This document shows, in pieces, positions 1 to 9,409 of a DNA stretch of 64,000 nt. Both the position numbers and the translations under genes were made by a program. The DNA comes from Rhodophyticola sp. CCM32 (GTDB lineage: Bacteria; Pseudomonadota; Alphaproteobacteria; Rhodobacterales; Rhodobacteraceae). The notes below the pieces were generated by a model. The model did no database searches and was not told the DNA's origin. It saw nothing but the letters and a program-made list of their open reading frames with translations. The stretch spans positions 930,001 to 994,000 of the forward strand of contig NZ_CP038492.1 of the NCBI RefSeq assembly GCF_004751985.1, in the 5' to 3' direction. How positions within the stretch are numbered: the first letter of the stretch is position 1; each line of letters begins with the position of its first letter.

Positions 1-831
1 ACGCCCGAGGAACAGGCCGCCGATGATGCCGATCCGCTGTTTCGCGGGGCTTTCATTTTGTCGGATGAGACGCGGTTTTATACGGCGGTGCCGGTTGTGC
101 CCGCCGATGGCCGCCTGCCGATCCTGCTTTTTCCCGAAGATATCCCGCCTGTCGGGCGCAATCTGACGATCATTCAGGCCAGCCAGAAGATTGTGCCGCC
201 TGTGGGCGATGATCAGCCTTCGGTCATCTGTTTTACACCCGGCACGCGGCTGCGCACTGAAAACGGTGAGGTTGCGATCGAGGATCTGGGGCCCGGTGAC
301 CGGGTCCTGACCCGCGATGACGGCCCGCAAGAGGTGTTATGGTCCGGTCACCGCCGGATGTCGGGCGCCCGCCTGTTCGCGATGCCCGATCAGCGACCGA
401 TCCGCATGCGCGCAGGCGCGCTTGGTATCGACCGGCCTGATGAAGACCTGATTGTGTCGCCGGAACATCGCGTTCTGGTCAAGGGCCGCGCGGCGATGGA
501 TCTCTGGGCAGAACCCGAGGTTCTGGTGCGTGCCATTGATCTGGTGGGGGACCGGTTCATCACGGTCGACCATTCCTTGCGCGAAACCTTCTATGTGCAT
601 CTGATGCTGGACCGGCATCAGGTGGTCTGGGCCAACGGGCTGGAGGTGGAAACCTTTCACCCCGGGTTCATGGGGTTGGGCCATCTTGAAACAGATCAGC
701 GTGATCTGTTGCTGGAAACCCGGCCAGGCCTGCTGGACGACCCGCACAGCTATGGCCCCGCGGCGCGGCGTATGGTCAGCCGGGCCGAGGCCGCAATTCT
801 GATGCATAAGGCAAGTGCCGCCGCCCATTGA
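1..831 (+). CDS. Hint-domain protein, 5' end outside window
   Basis: The reading frame is open from base 1, so the N-terminus lies upstream; the TTG at 58 is only an internal codon. The visible part (276 codons) holds a Hint (hedgehog/intein-type) fold: it starts at a cysteine in CFTPGTRLRT, followed by the typical 'GxxAIEDLGPGDRVLTRD' element, a central HRV block (SPEHRVLV) and a distal 'VYVHLMLDRHQVVWANG'-like block. In Rhodobacterales such Hint_2 proteins are common and often sit at the C-terminus of RTX-type secreted proteins. An autoprocessing role is inferred from the family, not shown here. The next gene, rpsD, is 219 bp downstream and unrelated. Confidence 0.8.
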   Translation, partial: TPEEQAADDADPLFRGAFILSDETRFYTAVPVVPADGRLPILLFPEDIPPVGRNLTIIQASQKIVPPVGDDQPSVICFTPGTRLRTENGEVAIEDLGPGDRVLTRDDGPQEVLWSGHRRMSGARLFAMPDQRPIRMRAGALGIDRPDEDLIVSPEHRVLVKGRAAMDLWAEPEVLVRAIDLVGDRFITVDHSLRETFYVHLMLDRHQVVWANGLEVETFHPGFMGLGHLETDQRDLLLETRPGLLDDPHSYGPAARRMVSRAEAAILMHKASAAAH

Positions 832-1050
832 CACCCCCGTCGGGTCGTCTAAAAGGCGCGTTCTGTTCCGCCGGATATCTGGCGGGATATCCATTGGTGT
901 TGGTGGCCCCCGCAAGGGATCGCCTGTCGGCCGGAACGGGGGTATCCCGCAAGGCAAAGGACAACGCCCTTCATTGGTATCTGTGCCCCGAAACCTGTGA
1001 ACCGGTTTTAGGATCATGTGCAGAGCCGCTCAAAACGAAGGAGACCAGCC

Positions 1051-1671
1051 GTGACCAAACGCACGTCTGCCAAATACAAGCTTGACCGCCGGATGGGTGA
1101 AAACATCTGGGGTCGCCCGAAATCCCCGGTCAACCGCCGTGAATACGGCCCCGGCCAGCATGGCCAGCGCCGCAAGGGCAAGCTCAGCGATTTCGGTATC
1201 CAGCTGCGCGCCAAGCAGAAGCTGAAAGGCTATTACGGCGATCTGACCGAGAAACAGTTTCGCCGCATCTATGCCGAGGCTGAGCGGGTCAAAGGCGATA
1301 CCGGTGAAAACCTGATCGGCCTTCTGGAACGCCGTCTGGACGCCGTGGTCTACCGCGCGAAATTCGTGCCGACCGTGTTTGCCGCACGTCAGTTCGTGAA
1401 TCACGGTCATGTGCTGGTGAACGGCAAACGCGTCAACATCCCGTCTTACCGTGTGCAGGAAGGCGACGTGATCGAGGTGCGCGAGAAATCCAGACAGATG
1501 GCCGCAATTCTGGAAGCCGTGCAACTGCCCGAACGTGACGTGCCCGATTATATCGAGGCCGACCATTCCAAAATGACCGCCAGCTTCACCCGGACCCCGG
1601 GCCTGGGCGATGTGCCCTATCCGGTACATATGGAGCCGAACCTGGTCGTGGAATATTACGCCAAGAACTAA
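1051..1671 (+). CDS. rpsD: 30S ribosomal protein S4
   Basis: 206 residues beginning [20 protein letters not shown], the usual alphaproteobacterial S4 length. It carries the S4 N-terminal domain ([21 protein letters not shown]) and the S4 RNA-binding domain near residues 95-155 ([32 protein letters not shown]). S4 is a primary 16S rRNA binder that nucleates assembly of the small subunit. I chose the GTG at 1051 because GAAGGAG lies 7 bases upstream and the protein then matches the family start; a longer frame opens at 1018. It stands alone, away from the main ribosomal operons, as is usual in Rhodobacteraceae, and is followed directly by a clear terminator. Confidence 0.97.
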   Translation: MTKRTSAKYKLDRRMGENIWGRPKSPVNRREYGPGQHGQRRKGKLSDFGIQLRAKQKLKGYYGDLTEKQFRRIYAEAERVKGDTGENLIGLLERRLDAVVYRAKFVPTVFAARQFVNHGHVLVNGKRVNIPSYRVQEGDVIEVREKSRQMAAILEAVQLPERDVPDYIEADHSKMTASFTRTPGLGDVPYPVHMEPNLVVEYYAKN

Positions 1672-1708
1672 GCGCTTGGTGGGCGCTGCCCACCCCGTGT
1701 TCTGCTAT

Positions 1709-1741
1709 AAGGGCCGTGCCGATACTGGCGCGGCCCTTTTG
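1709..1741 (+). terminator. Rho-independent terminator of rpsD
   Basis: A hairpin with arms AAGGGCCG and CGGCCCTTTT encloses a GC-rich loop and ends in a T run, 38 bases after the rpsD stop codon. It separates rpsD from the RTX gene. Confidence 0.85.
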
Positions 1742-1839
1742 CTGTGATGCGTTGCATTTGTTCCGGTGCAGTATTTTGAACCGGCGGCATCCGCCCTTCG
1801 ACCCATAAGGGACACATCCCAATCGAAGGAGCCCATGTT

Positions 1840-2535
1840 ATGTATGCGATAGCCAGGAAGTTTGCCGCGATCAACGTCACCACCGATGATCGCAAAACCG
1901 ATGACGGCCCCATCTACAGCCATGTGATCTTTCAACCCGCCCGTGATCTGACGATCGGAGATGGCAGCCATGACGGTTATCCCGGCGGCATCCCTTCTTC
2001 GACAGAGGTGCATGGCACAGGCGGCGATGATGAAATCGACCATTTCGTAGTCGGGATCGGTCAAAACCTCTATGGGTTTGCCGGTGATGACGAGATCACT
2101 GCCGGTTACGCGGATGACAGGATCTTCGGGGGTCTCGGCGATGACACGATCTATGCCAATGCGGGTGATGACGTTGTCGTGGGGGATGATGGCAATGATT
2201 TCCTCTACGGAGAGGCCGGGAATGACTCGATCCACGCGGGAGACGGTGCTGACCATATCTCTGGCGGCATAGATGACGATTTCATCTTTCTGATCGACGA
2301 TGGGGATGTGGATATAGTTTATTTTCTGGCAGGTGATGGCCATGACGTGATCGACAATTTCGAGCTTGGTACTGATCAGGTGGCTTTGGGCAATTTCGGC
2401 TTTACATCTTTTGATCAGATTGATGCGCTGATCACCTATTCCGCAGATCAGGCGCTGCTGGATCTGGGCAATGGTGACACGATTATCTTCACCGGTCTGG
2501 ACGGGTCTTTGGGCGCAGAAGATTTCGTCTTCTGA
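1840..2535 (+). CDS. RTX (hemolysin-type calcium-binding) repeat protein
   Basis: 231 residues, acidic. Residues ~60-145 hold a run of glycine-aspartate nonapeptides of the GGxGxDxhx kind (GTGGDDEID, GFAGDDEIT, GGLGDDTIY, GEAGNDSIH, GGIDDDFIF), which fold as a calcium-binding parallel beta-roll. The C-terminal ~70 residues form a typical post-repeat segment (GDGHDVIDNFELGTDQV) that in RTX proteins carries the type I secretion signal. There is no Sec signal peptide, as expected for type I export. AAGGAG sits 8 bases before the ATG. No catalytic domain and no neighbouring type I secretion genes are visible, so its role outside the cell is unknown. Confidence 0.85.
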   Translation: MYAIARKFAAINVTTDDRKTDDGPIYSHVIFQPARDLTIGDGSHDGYPGGIPSSTEVHGTGGDDEIDHFVVGIGQNLYGFAGDDEITAGYADDRIFGGLGDDTIYANAGDDVVVGDDGNDFLYGEAGNDSIHAGDGADHISGGIDDDFIFLIDDGDVDIVYFLAGDGHDVIDNFELGTDQVALGNFGFTSFDQIDALITYSADQALLDLGNGDTIIFTGLDGSLGAEDFVF

Positions 2536-2632
2536 GGGTAATTTCTGCCATAGACCGCTCGGGCCGGATGGCTTGATGCGGTTTATGACAGACGGTTTTT
2601 CTGTGCAATCTGCCACCGCCGATCTGCATCAA

Positions 2633-2666
2633 AGCGGTTTTCGATTCAGATCAAACGCAAACCGCT
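2633..2666. repeat. 34 bp palindromic repeat, copy 1
   Basis: Arms AGCGGTTT and AAACCGCT enclose an 18-base centre. A second 34 bp copy with the same arms and 14 of 18 matching centre bases lies at 26807-26840. It looks like a dispersed intergenic (REP-like) element. Confidence 0.65.
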
Positions 2667-2723
2667 ATAAGCAACATGGGATCACCCTCGCCAATCTCTT
2701 CGTTCTGCGATAGGAGCCGGGCT

Positions 2724-3971
2724 ATGGCTCTTGGCGACAGTTTCCGCATCATCACGATGGAACAGGCAAAAACGCTGCCCCGCTGGCGGCGGCCTCAGAC
2801 GCTGTTGTTTGTGATGGCCTGTGCGATGCCCATTGCCTTCGCCACCTGGTCGGCGCTGTTGAATAATTTCGTGATCGAGATGGCGCAGTTTGATGGCTCT
2901 GACATCGGCTGGCTGCATACGGTGCGCGAGATCCCCGGGTTTCTGGCCATCGGGGTCATTGCCCTGATCCTGGTGATCCGCGAGCAGGTGCTGGGTCTGG
3001 TTGCCTTAATCCTGCTTGGCTTTGCCACGGCCCTGACCGCGCATTTCCCATCTCTTGGCGGGTTGCTGTTCGTCACCCTGCTCAGCTCGGTCGGGTTTCA
3101 TTATTACGAGACGATCAACCAGTCCCTGCAATTGCAATGGATTGACAAGAAAGCCGCACCGCAGATGCTTGGCTGGTTGCTCAGCATGGGTTCGGCGGCG
3201 ACGCTTCTGGCCTATGTGCTGATCGTGCTGACCTGGCGGGCCTATGATCTCAGCTATGACACGGTTTACTGGCTGGCCGGTGGCGTCACAGCGGCCATCG
3301 CGCTGATTTCGCTGATTGTCTATCCGCAATTCGAAAGTCCCAATCCGCAGGCCAAAAAGATGATCCTGCGGCGGCGCTACTGGCTGTATTACGTGTTGCA
3401 GTTCATGTCGGGCGCACGGCGGCAGATTTTCGTGGTGTTCGCTGCCTTCATGATGGTCGAACATTACAGCTATGAGGTGCATCAGATCACCGGGCTGTTC
3501 ATGACGACCCTGCTGATCAACATGGGTGTCGCCCCGGTTCTGGGGCGGGCGGTTGCGTTCTTCGGGGAACGCGCGGCGCTGATCTTTGAATATGCCGGGC
3601 TGACGCTGGTTTTTGTGCTTTATGCGGGCCTGTATTATTTTGACTGGGGGCCATGGATGGCCGCCGCTCTTTATGTGATCAACCATCTATTCTTCAGCCT
3701 CGCGCTGGCAATCAAAACCTATTTCCAGAAAATCGCCGATCCGGGGGATATCGCGCCCACGGCGGCGGTTGCGTTCACCATCAATCATATCGCGGCGGTG
3801 TTTTTGCCGGTGGGCCTTGGCTTTCTCTGGCTCAGCTCGCCGATGTCGGTTTTTGTGCTGGCGGCGCTGATGGCGGCCGTTTCGCTGATGTTTTCGCTTC
3901 TGATCCCGCGCCACCCCCAACCGGGGCAGGAAACCGTCTTTATGCGGCCCCTGCCGGCCGCTGCCGAATAG
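2724..3971 (+). CDS. MFS transporter
   Basis: 415 residues from the chosen ATG, with about 11-12 hydrophobic segments spread along the length (for example near LLFVMACAMPIAFATWSALL, FLAIGVIALILVI, LLFVTLLSSVGFHYY and a C-terminal VFVLAALMAAVSLMFSLLIP). The size and topology fit the major facilitator superfamily, inner-membrane secondary transport. No substrate can be read from the sequence. The ATG at 2724 is preferred over an upstream in-frame start because AGGAG lies 7 bases before it. The gene is followed by prmA after 9 bases, so the two are probably cotranscribed. A possible alternative start is ATG 2757. Confidence 0.85.
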   Translation: MALGDSFRIITMEQAKTLPRWRRPQTLLFVMACAMPIAFATWSALLNNFVIEMAQFDGSDIGWLHTVREIPGFLAIGVIALILVIREQVLGLVALILLGFATALTAHFPSLGGLLFVTLLSSVGFHYYETINQSLQLQWIDKKAAPQMLGWLLSMGSAATLLAYVLIVLTWRAYDLSYDTVYWLAGGVTAAIALISLIVYPQFESPNPQAKKMILRRRYWLYYVLQFMSGARRQIFVVFAAFMMVEHYSYEVHQITGLFMTTLLINMGVAPVLGRAVAFFGERAALIFEYAGLTLVFVLYAGLYYFDWGPWMAAALYVINHLFFSLALAIKTYFQKIADPGDIAPTAAVAFTINHIAAVFLPVGLGFLWLSSPMSVFVLAALMAAVSLMFSLLIPRHPQPGQETVFMRPLPAAAE

Positions 3972-3980
3972 GACATTGCG

Positions 3981-4841
3981 ATGCCGACCTTCACAGCCCT
4001 GACCACCTTGCCCGGCAAAGCCGCCGCATATGCGTTGAGTGAGGCGCTTGAGGCGCTGGAGCCCACCGGTGTGGGCGTGTTCGAGATTGAGGATGGTTCG
4101 GGCCTCTGGGAAGTGGGCGGGTATTTCGAGGCCGCCCCGGATGAGGTGGCGCTGGCGCTTCTGGCTGCGGCCCATGGCGCCCGCGATTTCGCGGTCTCGG
4201 AATTGCCGGAAACCGATTGGGTGGCGCAGGTGCGCCGCGAACTGCACCCGGTTTCCGCCGGGCGGTTCTTTGTCTATGGCAGCCATGATGCGGATCTGTT
4301 GCCCGAGGATGCGGTGGGCTTGCTGATCGAGGCGGCGATGGCCTTCGGCACCGGTCATCACGGCACCACCCAGGGCTGTCTTGAGGCGCTGGATGCGCTG
4401 ATATCCGAGGGGTTCGTGGCCGAAAACACCGTAGATATCGGATGTGGCACCGCCGTTCTGGCGCTGGCCGCGGCGAAAACCTGGCCCGCGCCGGTTCTGG
4501 CCAGCGATATTGATCAGGTGGCGGTTGACGTGGCCCGCGCCAATGCCCGGGCCAATGATCTGGGTGACTGCGTGATCTGTATCGAGGCGGCGGGGTTCGA
4601 TCATCCCCGGCTTGTCGAAGCCGCGCCGTTTGACCTGATATTCGCCAATATTCTGAAAGGCCCGCTGATCGCCCTTGCCCCGGATATGGCGCGGCATTCC
4701 GCAGCCGGCGGGCGGGTCATTCTGTCGGGGCTTTTGCTGGCACAGGCCGATGATGTGATTGCCGCCTATGTCACGGCAGGGTTCACACTGATCCGCCGGG
4801 CGGAACTGGGCGATTGGGCCACGTTGACCTTAGGTCACTGA
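3981..4841 (+). CDS. prmA: Ribosomal protein L11 methyltransferase
   Basis: 286 residues, a normal PrmA length. The N-terminal ~110 residues form the L11-recognition domain. The SAM-dependent methyltransferase core follows, with AFGTGHHGTT at 121-130, the SAM-binding VDIGCGT at 151-157, an acidic SDID at 175-178 and the catalytic-loop motif NILKGPL at 223-229. PrmA trimethylates amino groups of ribosomal protein L11 in the cytoplasm. The start ATG lies 9 bases after the MFS stop, with an AGGA ribosome site overlapping that stop codon. The two genes probably form one transcript. Confidence 0.93.
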   Translation: MPTFTALTTLPGKAAAYALSEALEALEPTGVGVFEIEDGSGLWEVGGYFEAAPDEVALALLAAAHGARDFAVSELPETDWVAQVRRELHPVSAGRFFVYGSHDADLLPEDAVGLLIEAAMAFGTGHHGTTQGCLEALDALISEGFVAENTVDIGCGTAVLALAAAKTWPAPVLASDIDQVAVDVARANARANDLGDCVICIEAAGFDHPRLVEAAPFDLIFANILKGPLIALAPDMARHSAAGGRVILSGLLLAQADDVIAAYVTAGFTLIRRAELGDWATLTLGH

Positions 4842-4858
4842 AAGGCTGGAAAGCTTCC

Positions 4859-4874
4859 TTAACTTCTGTTAACC
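4859..4874. promoter_or_regulatory. Paired TTAAC motif, possible CtrA-type site
   Basis: Two TTAAC half sites (4859 and 4869) sit 10 bases apart, about 45 bases before the next gene. This resembles the alphaproteobacterial CtrA box (TTAA-N7-TTAA) but the spacing is one base short, so it is only a weak suggestion. Confidence 0.25.
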
Positions 4875-4915
4875 AATGCGCAAGTGGGGGTAATACGTAA
4901 TACGAGTTGTCCAAA

Positions 4916-5275
4916 ATGAGTCGCCAAATTCACCATTTCAATCAAAGAATTAGCCGGATCGAGCGGGCGTATTCCGGTCGAATCCCCGGTATGTTCTCTA
5001 TATCCGAAGACGGGCTGGTCGTGCCGTGTGTGCGCAGCCGCCTGCGGTTCCGGTTTCCGTTTCGCGGCCTGATATCAGGGCTCGTCATGATTATCCTGAT
5101 CAAAGGTGCCCTGATCTACCATCTGGGTCAGGACAGCTATAGCGCCCGGATAGAGGCGATGCTGGCAGGCGTGGCCTATGAACAGGCCGCGGCCTATGTG
5201 CTGATGCCTGACTGGGCATCACTGCGGCTGTCGGAAGTCTGTACTCAACTGGTGAATTTCATGCGCCAGTCGTAA
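4916..5275 (+). CDS. Small membrane protein, unknown function
   Basis: 119 residues from ATG 4916 (an in-frame TTG lies at 4907). The N-terminal ~50 residues are basic (QIHHFNQRISRIERAYSGR, RSRLRFRFPFR). One hydrophobic helix follows (GLISGLVMIILIKGALIYHL), then a mostly hydrophilic C-terminal half. This fits a single-pass inner-membrane protein. I do not recognise the family; comparable short proteins are widespread in Rhodobacterales. The ribosome site is weak. It is followed by a strong bidirectional terminator, so it is a separate unit from the convergent DUF1127 gene. Confidence 0.6.
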   Translation: MSRQIHHFNQRISRIERAYSGRIPGMFSISEDGLVVPCVRSRLRFRFPFRGLISGLVMIILIKGALIYHLGQDSYSARIEAMLAGVAYEQAAAYVLMPDWASLRLSEVCTQLVNFMRQS

Positions 5276-5297
5276 ATGCGCCGGCCGGGGCGGAACG

Positions 5298-5335
5298 AAA
5301 AAGGCCGCATCTGAACAGGTCAGACGCGGCCTTTG
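5298..5335. terminator. Bidirectional terminator
   Basis: AAAAAGGCCGC pairs with GCGGCCTTT around a ~16-base loop, between two convergent genes. A/T runs on both sides let it serve both strands. Confidence 0.8.
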
Positions 5336-5360
5336 GCACCCCCTTAGAGGGGAGGATGTT

Positions 5361-5564
5361 TCAGCGGCGGTACTTGCCTGCTGCGATATCGTCGATATCA
5401 CCCCGGACCAGACCCAGATCGTCCAGTTCCCGATTGCTCAGGCGCGACAGGCTTGCGCGGGTCACGCGCGCGTCATTCCAACTGCCAAGTTTGGCCACAA
5501 GACCAGCGAAAAGAGTCGTAGCAGTGAAGCCAGTGCCCAACGGGCGGTTTGTGATGGTTGCCAT
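5361..5564 (-). CDS. DUF1127 family protein
   Basis: 67 residues from MATITNRPLG. The C-terminal ~40 residues contain the DUF1127 (YjiS-like) signature: an arginine-rich stretch, then LSRLSNRELDDLGLVRGDID. These small cytoplasmic proteins are frequent in Alphaproteobacteria and some affect RNA turnover or stress responses. The function here is not shown. The ATG at 5564 is chosen over an upstream frame extension because AAAGGA lies about 8 bases before it. The gene is monocistronic, convergent with the preceding membrane protein. Confidence 0.85.
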   Translation of the reverse strand: MATITNRPLGTGFTATTLFAGLVAKLGSWNDARVTRASLSRLSNRELDDLGLVRGDIDDIAAGKYRR

Positions 5565-5907
5565 CTGAGTCGTCCTTTCCGATCTCATGTGATGTCCAGT
5601 TGAGCATTTGCTCATAAACTGCAATTAAGGCGGAAAAACCGCCCAATCAAGCATCATTTTTTGCATGGGACGCATGCAATTTGTGCATGTCTTGAAAACA
5701 TCCTAAGCCATATTAATACATGGTAAATTCCATCTGAAACCTGTCGTTTCCAGCGTTTTCCAAGACGGTTTCAGACCGTTTTTCTGACACTGCCTCAAAA
5801 AGCGACATCCCGGTGCCGTTTTTCGTCTTTGGCTGGCCAATGTTCGCGTTTCGTGCTAGTGGTGCGCAAAAGTCGCAAAACAGGCGCGAAACAGGTGGTG
5901 ACGGGCA
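5565..5907. other. Intergenic region between DUF1127 gene and ruvC
   Basis: No convincing gene. It should hold the promoters of the DUF1127 gene (minus strand) and ruvC (plus strand). A palindromic cluster of GCATG/CATGC words lies near 5663-5687 (TGCATGGGACGCATGCA, then GTGCATG), possibly an operator for the DUF1127 gene; this is inference. Confidence 0.4.
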
Positions 5908-6414
5908 GTGATACGGATAATTGGAATTGATCCGGGGCTTCGATGCCTTGGATGGGGGGTGATCGAGGTTGACGGATCGCGCCTGCGGCATGTGGCAAAT
6001 GGCCAATGTGTCAGCGCGGGCAACGATCTGGCCCCGCGGCTGTTGTCGCTGCACGGGCAGTTGACCGATATTCTGGCCAGCCATCAGCCGACCCATGCGG
6101 CGGTGGAGCAGACATTCGTCAATCGTGACGGGGCGGGGACGTTGAAACTGGGTCAGGCCCGGGGCATTGCCATGCTGGTTCCGGCACAATTTGGCCTTGT
6201 CGTCGCTGAATATGCGCCGAATGCGGTGAAAAAGACGGTTGTGGGGGTCGGCCATGCGGATAAGCGCCAGATCGATCATATGGTGCGGATGCAACTGCCC
6301 GGTGCGGTGCCCGCAGGCGCCGATGCGGCCGATGCGCTGGCGATTGCGATCTGCCATGCGTTTCACACCCAGACCGCCGGGCGGCTGGCCCGGGCCGTGC
6401 AGGCCGCCTCATGA
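5908..6414 (+). CDS. ruvC: Crossover junction endodeoxyribonuclease RuvC
   Basis: 168 residues. RuvC cuts Holliday junctions at the end of homologous recombination, working with RuvAB. The four catalytic acidic residues are in place: D8 in GIDPG, E67 in VEQTF, and D139 and D142 in GADAADALA. The start is GTG 5908, which gives the usual [10 protein letters not shown] opening. The stop overlaps the ruvA start (ATGA), so ruvC-ruvA are translationally coupled and ruvB follows closely, giving a complete ruvCAB resolvase operon. Confidence 0.95.
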   Translation: MIRIIGIDPGLRCLGWGVIEVDGSRLRHVANGQCVSAGNDLAPRLLSLHGQLTDILASHQPTHAAVEQTFVNRDGAGTLKLGQARGIAMLVPAQFGLVVAEYAPNAVKKTVVGVGHADKRQIDHMVRMQLPGAVPAGADAADALAIAICHAFHTQTAGRLARAVQAAS

Positions 6415-7097
6415 TCGGCAAGCTGACAGGCCGGGTGGATCACCGGGCGGCGGATCATGTGCTGCTGGATGTGAATGGCGTCGGCTATATCATCCATTGT
6501 TCTGACCGGACGCTTGCCGCCCTGCCGCAGGTGGGCGAGATGGCCGCGCTTTATACGGAATTGCTGGTGCGCGAGGATCTGTTGCAGCTTTTCGGGTTCC
6601 TGACCCTTTATGAACGCGAATGGCACCGCCTGCTGATCTCGGTTCAGGGGATCGGGGCCAAGGCCTCGATGGCCATTCTCGGCACGCTTGGGGCCGAAGG
6701 GATTGCGCGTGCGATCGCCATCGGGGATTGGGCCACAGTCAAGGCCGCCCCCGGTGTCGGGCCCAAAATCGCCCAGCGCGTGGTCAATGAGCTGAAAGAC
6801 AAGGCCCCGGCCACCATGGCCCTTGGGGGCAGCGTGCATGAGGCGCTTGGCGAGGCCCCGGTCGAGGTGATCGACAGGGCCGAGCCTGCCTCTCAACCCG
6901 TTGCCGCGCCCGGATCGACCGGGCAGGGAGCCACCCGGGCCCCCGTCCAGGCTGAGGCGCTTTCGGCCCTCCAGAACCTGGGCTATGCCCCGTCAGAGGC
7001 GGCAAATGCGGTCGCTACGGCGGCAAGTGACCTGCCCGAAGCGAATACCCCGGCCCTGATCCGTGCCGCATTGCGCCTGCTGGCCCCGAAGGAGTGA
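6411..7097 (+). CDS. ruvA: Holliday junction DNA helicase subunit RuvA
   Basis: 228 residues. RuvA binds four-way junctions and loads the RuvB motor. The N-terminal OB-fold domain ([31 protein letters not shown]) is followed by two helix-hairpin-helix motifs, [20 protein letters not shown] and [20 protein letters not shown]. An alanine/proline-rich linker leads to the C-terminal RuvB-contact domain ([16 protein letters not shown]). The linker is somewhat long, which explains the size slightly above E. coli RuvA. The ATG overlaps the ruvC stop by four bases. Confidence 0.95.
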   Translation: MIGKLTGRVDHRAADHVLLDVNGVGYIIHCSDRTLAALPQVGEMAALYTELLVREDLLQLFGFLTLYEREWHRLLISVQGIGAKASMAILGTLGAEGIARAIAIGDWATVKAAPGVGPKIAQRVVNELKDKAPATMALGGSVHEALGEAPVEVIDRAEPASQPVAAPGSTGQGATRAPVQAEALSALQNLGYAPSEAANAVATAASDLPEANTPALIRAALRLLAPKE

Positions 7098-7160
7098 TTG
7101 ACGGGCCGGGCAAACCTGCCTCTGGCAGAACCGCCCGACCTGCGCCATAACCCGATGCAG

Positions 7161-8195
7161 ATGACCGAACCTGATCCCACTCTGCGCCCCGACCGGCAAC
7201 CGGGCGAGGACAGCCCCGACCGGGCGCTGCGCCCGCAGGTTCTGTCGGAATTTATCGGGCAGGAAGAGGCGCGGGCCAATCTGGCCGTCTTCATCGAAAG
7301 CGCGCGTATGCGGGGCGAGGCGATGGATCATGTGCTGTTCCATGGGCCCCCCGGTCTGGGCAAGACCACGCTGGCGCAGATCATGGCGCGCGAGCTGGGG
7401 GTGAATTTCAGAATGACATCCGGCCCGGTTCTGGCCCGGGCCGGGGATCTGGCCGCGATCCTGACCAATCTGGAACCCCGGGATGTTCTGTTCATTGATG
7501 AGATTCACCGGCTGAACCCGGCGGTGGAAGAGGTGCTCTACCCGGCGCTGGAGGATTTCGAGCTTGATCTGGTCATCGGCGAAGGGCCCGCCGCGCGCAC
7601 CGTGCGGATCGAGTTGCAGCCCTTCACCCTGGTGGGGGCCACAACCCGGCTTGGGCTTCTGACCACGCCGCTGCGGGATCGTTTCGGCATCCCCACGCGG
7701 CTGCACTTCTACACGGTGCCGGAACTGCATGAGATTGTGACCCGGGGCGCGCGGCTTCTGAAGATTTCGGCCGAGCCGGATGGCGCGTTGGAGATTGCCC
7801 GCCGCGCCCGTGGCACGCCGCGCATTGCCGGGCGGCTGTTGCGCCGGGTTGTCGATTTCGCGCTGGTCAAGGGCGATGGCACATTGACCCGCGAGATTGC
7901 CGACAGCGCCCTGACCCGGCTTGGGGTCGATCATCTGGGCCTTGACGGGGCCGACCGGCGCTATCTGCGGCTGATGGCGGAGAATTACGGCGGCGGCCCG
8001 GTCGGGGTGGAAACACTGTCGGCGGCCCTGTCGGAAAGCCGCGATGCGATTGAAGAGGTGATCGAGCCGTTTTTGTTGCAGCAGGGTCTGATCGCGCGCA
8101 CGCCGCGCGGGCGGATGCTGGCGCAGAAGGGCTGGCAGCATCTGGGGCTGGAGATGCCGGGACCAGGGGATCAGACGGATTTGTTCGAAGGCTGA
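7161..8195 (+). CDS. ruvB: Holliday junction branch migration ATPase RuvB
   Basis: 344 residues from ATG 7161. AAA+ motor: Walker A GPPGLGKT at 62-69, Walker B FIDEIH at 111-116, a sensor region [18 protein letters not shown], and a C-terminal winged helix ([21 protein letters not shown]). It forms hexameric rings that pump DNA through the RuvA-bound junction. The frame is open to TTG 7098, but homologues begin M-T-E/D-P-D-P-T-L-R-P, which fits 7161; ATG 7155 is also possible and neither has a strong ribosome site. The stop overlaps the next start (TGATG). Confidence 0.95.
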   Translation: MTEPDPTLRPDRQPGEDSPDRALRPQVLSEFIGQEEARANLAVFIESARMRGEAMDHVLFHGPPGLGKTTLAQIMARELGVNFRMTSGPVLARAGDLAAILTNLEPRDVLFIDEIHRLNPAVEEVLYPALEDFELDLVIGEGPAARTVRIELQPFTLVGATTRLGLLTTPLRDRFGIPTRLHFYTVPELHEIVTRGARLLKISAEPDGALEIARRARGTPRIAGRLLRRVVDFALVKGDGTLTREIADSALTRLGVDHLGLDGADRRYLRLMAENYGGGPVGVETLSAALSESRDAIEEVIEPFLLQQGLIARTPRGRMLAQKGWQHLGLEMPGPGDQTDLFEG

Positions 8196-8890
8196 TGTCG
8201 GATGCCTCCGGCGGAAGTATTTTTGAGATAGAGAAGCAGGTGGTGCAGGAACGCGGAAATCCAGGCCCTGAAGAGGTGACGGCGCTGTTTTCCCGTTCTG
8301 ACGGGGGGTATCTTTTTGCCCGCTGGGGCAGGCCGATTGCGCCTGTGGTGTTCGGGGTTGAGGATGCGACAGTTGCGATTTTCAAAGGCGCGGTGGAGGC
8401 GGTGGTGACCCTGGCCGGACATCAGATGGCCGAGACCGACCCGGAACTGGGCGCGAACCTGATGGTGTTCTTTCTGCGCGACTGGGCGGAACTGACCCAG
8501 ACCCCCAATCTGGACCGGCTGATCCCGGATCTGGGGTCATTGGTCCCCCGTCTGCAACAGGCCGATGCCAACCAGTATCGCAGTTTCCGCTTTGATGAGG
8601 CGGGTGCGATCAAGGCGGCTTTCGTCTTTATCCGCATGGACCGCGCCATGGCCGGGACCCCGGCCGAAACCATCGCACTGAGCCAGATGGTCCAGACCAT
8701 TCTGCTCTGGTCCGACACGGCATTTCTGGGCACTTCGCCGCTGGCGATCCTGAACGAGGGCGGCCCTGCGATGCTGAAACCCGGGATCGCGGCCCTGATC
8801 CGGGCGGGTTATGATCCGGTGATGCCGGCCATGGCCCGCGATCCCTCCCATGCCCTGCGTCTGGCCGCCCGGATCGGAGCCCTGCAATGA
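8195..8890 (+). CDS. Conserved hypothetical protein between ruvB and ybgC
   Basis: 231 residues, no signal peptide, no clear membrane segment. I do not recognise a named domain. The sequence is amphipathic and mostly helical, with an acidic middle ([25 protein letters not shown]). It overlaps the ruvB stop by one base (TGATG) and the ybgC start by four (ATGA), so it is translated as part of the ruv-ybgC-tol string. That position suggests a conserved but unstudied member of this cluster. Its first ~14 codons are made of a dispersed CCTCCGGCGG-type repeat (8201-8236), so the true start could lie further in. Confidence 0.65.
   Translation: MSDASGGSIFEIEKQVVQERGNPGPEEVTALFSRSDGGYLFARWGRPIAPVVFGVEDATVAIFKGAVEAVVTLAGHQMAETDPELGANLMVFFLRDWAELTQTPNLDRLIPDLGSLVPRLQQADANQYRSFRFDEAGAIKAAFVFIRMDRAMAGTPAETIALSQMVQTILLWSDTAFLGTSPLAILNEGGPAMLKPGIAALIRAGYDPVMPAMARDPSHALRLAARIGALQ
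8201..8236 (+). repeat. Dispersed CCTCCGGCGG element, copy 1
   Basis: 36 bp beginning GATGCCTCCGGCGG and ending AGAGAAG, with an A/T-rich middle. The reverse complement of 60768-60803 has the same two ends, and the inverted repeats at 35131 and 37804 carry a related core. Here it overlaps the 5' end of a coding frame. Confidence 0.6.
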
Positions 8891-9299
8891 TCCATCGCTG
8901 GCCGATCCGCGTGTATTACGAAGACACCGATCTGGCGGGTCTGGTCTATTATGCCAATTACCTGAAATTCATCGAACGGGCGCGTTCGGAAATGGTGCGG
9001 GAGGTGGGCATCGACCAGATGGAGATGAAACGCGACCGGGGGTGGTGTTTGCCGTCCGCCGGGTTGAGGCCGAGTATCTGGCGGCGGGCCGCTATGATGA
9101 TGAGCTTGTGGTTGAAACCAGGGTTGATACGCTCAAAGGCGCCCGGTTCGACATGCCGCAAAAGGTGTTTCGCGACAAAGAGCTGATTTTTCAGGCCCGT
9201 GTCAGCATTGTCTGCATTGGCGCTGAAGGCCGCGCAGGGCGTCTTCCGGCGGATATTCGCCAAAAGCTTGAAACAATTTCGGTGATCACGGGCCGGTGA
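8887..9299 (+). pseudogene. ybgC: YbgC acyl-CoA thioesterase, single-base frameshift
   Basis: The Tol-Pal thioesterase YbgC (hotdog fold) is split across two frames. The first frame (8887 to ~9040) reads [28 protein letters not shown], with the family's [16 protein letters not shown] active-site segment. The rest ([24 protein letters not shown] ... ISVITGR) is in the next frame. The break falls at a run of five G at 9038-9042; six G would restore one open frame. So this is either a recent inactivating deletion or a homopolymer sequencing error. Location between ruvB and tolQ is the standard one. The start overlaps the upstream stop (ATGA). Confidence 0.85.
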
Positions 9300-9409
9300 C
9301 GCACAATCATTGGTGTTCCCCTTACAAGATGGTATTATGTGGCCTTAATGAGGCGCGATGACGAGAACCGCGCCCGAATTGGGCTGGGGCAGAGCAGGAA
9401 GATCAGGCA

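Noticed and set aside
1705..2616. 303-codon frame on the minus strand opposite the RTX gene
   Set aside because: Mirror of the repetitive RTX sequence; no ribosome site or family features, while the plus-strand gene has both.
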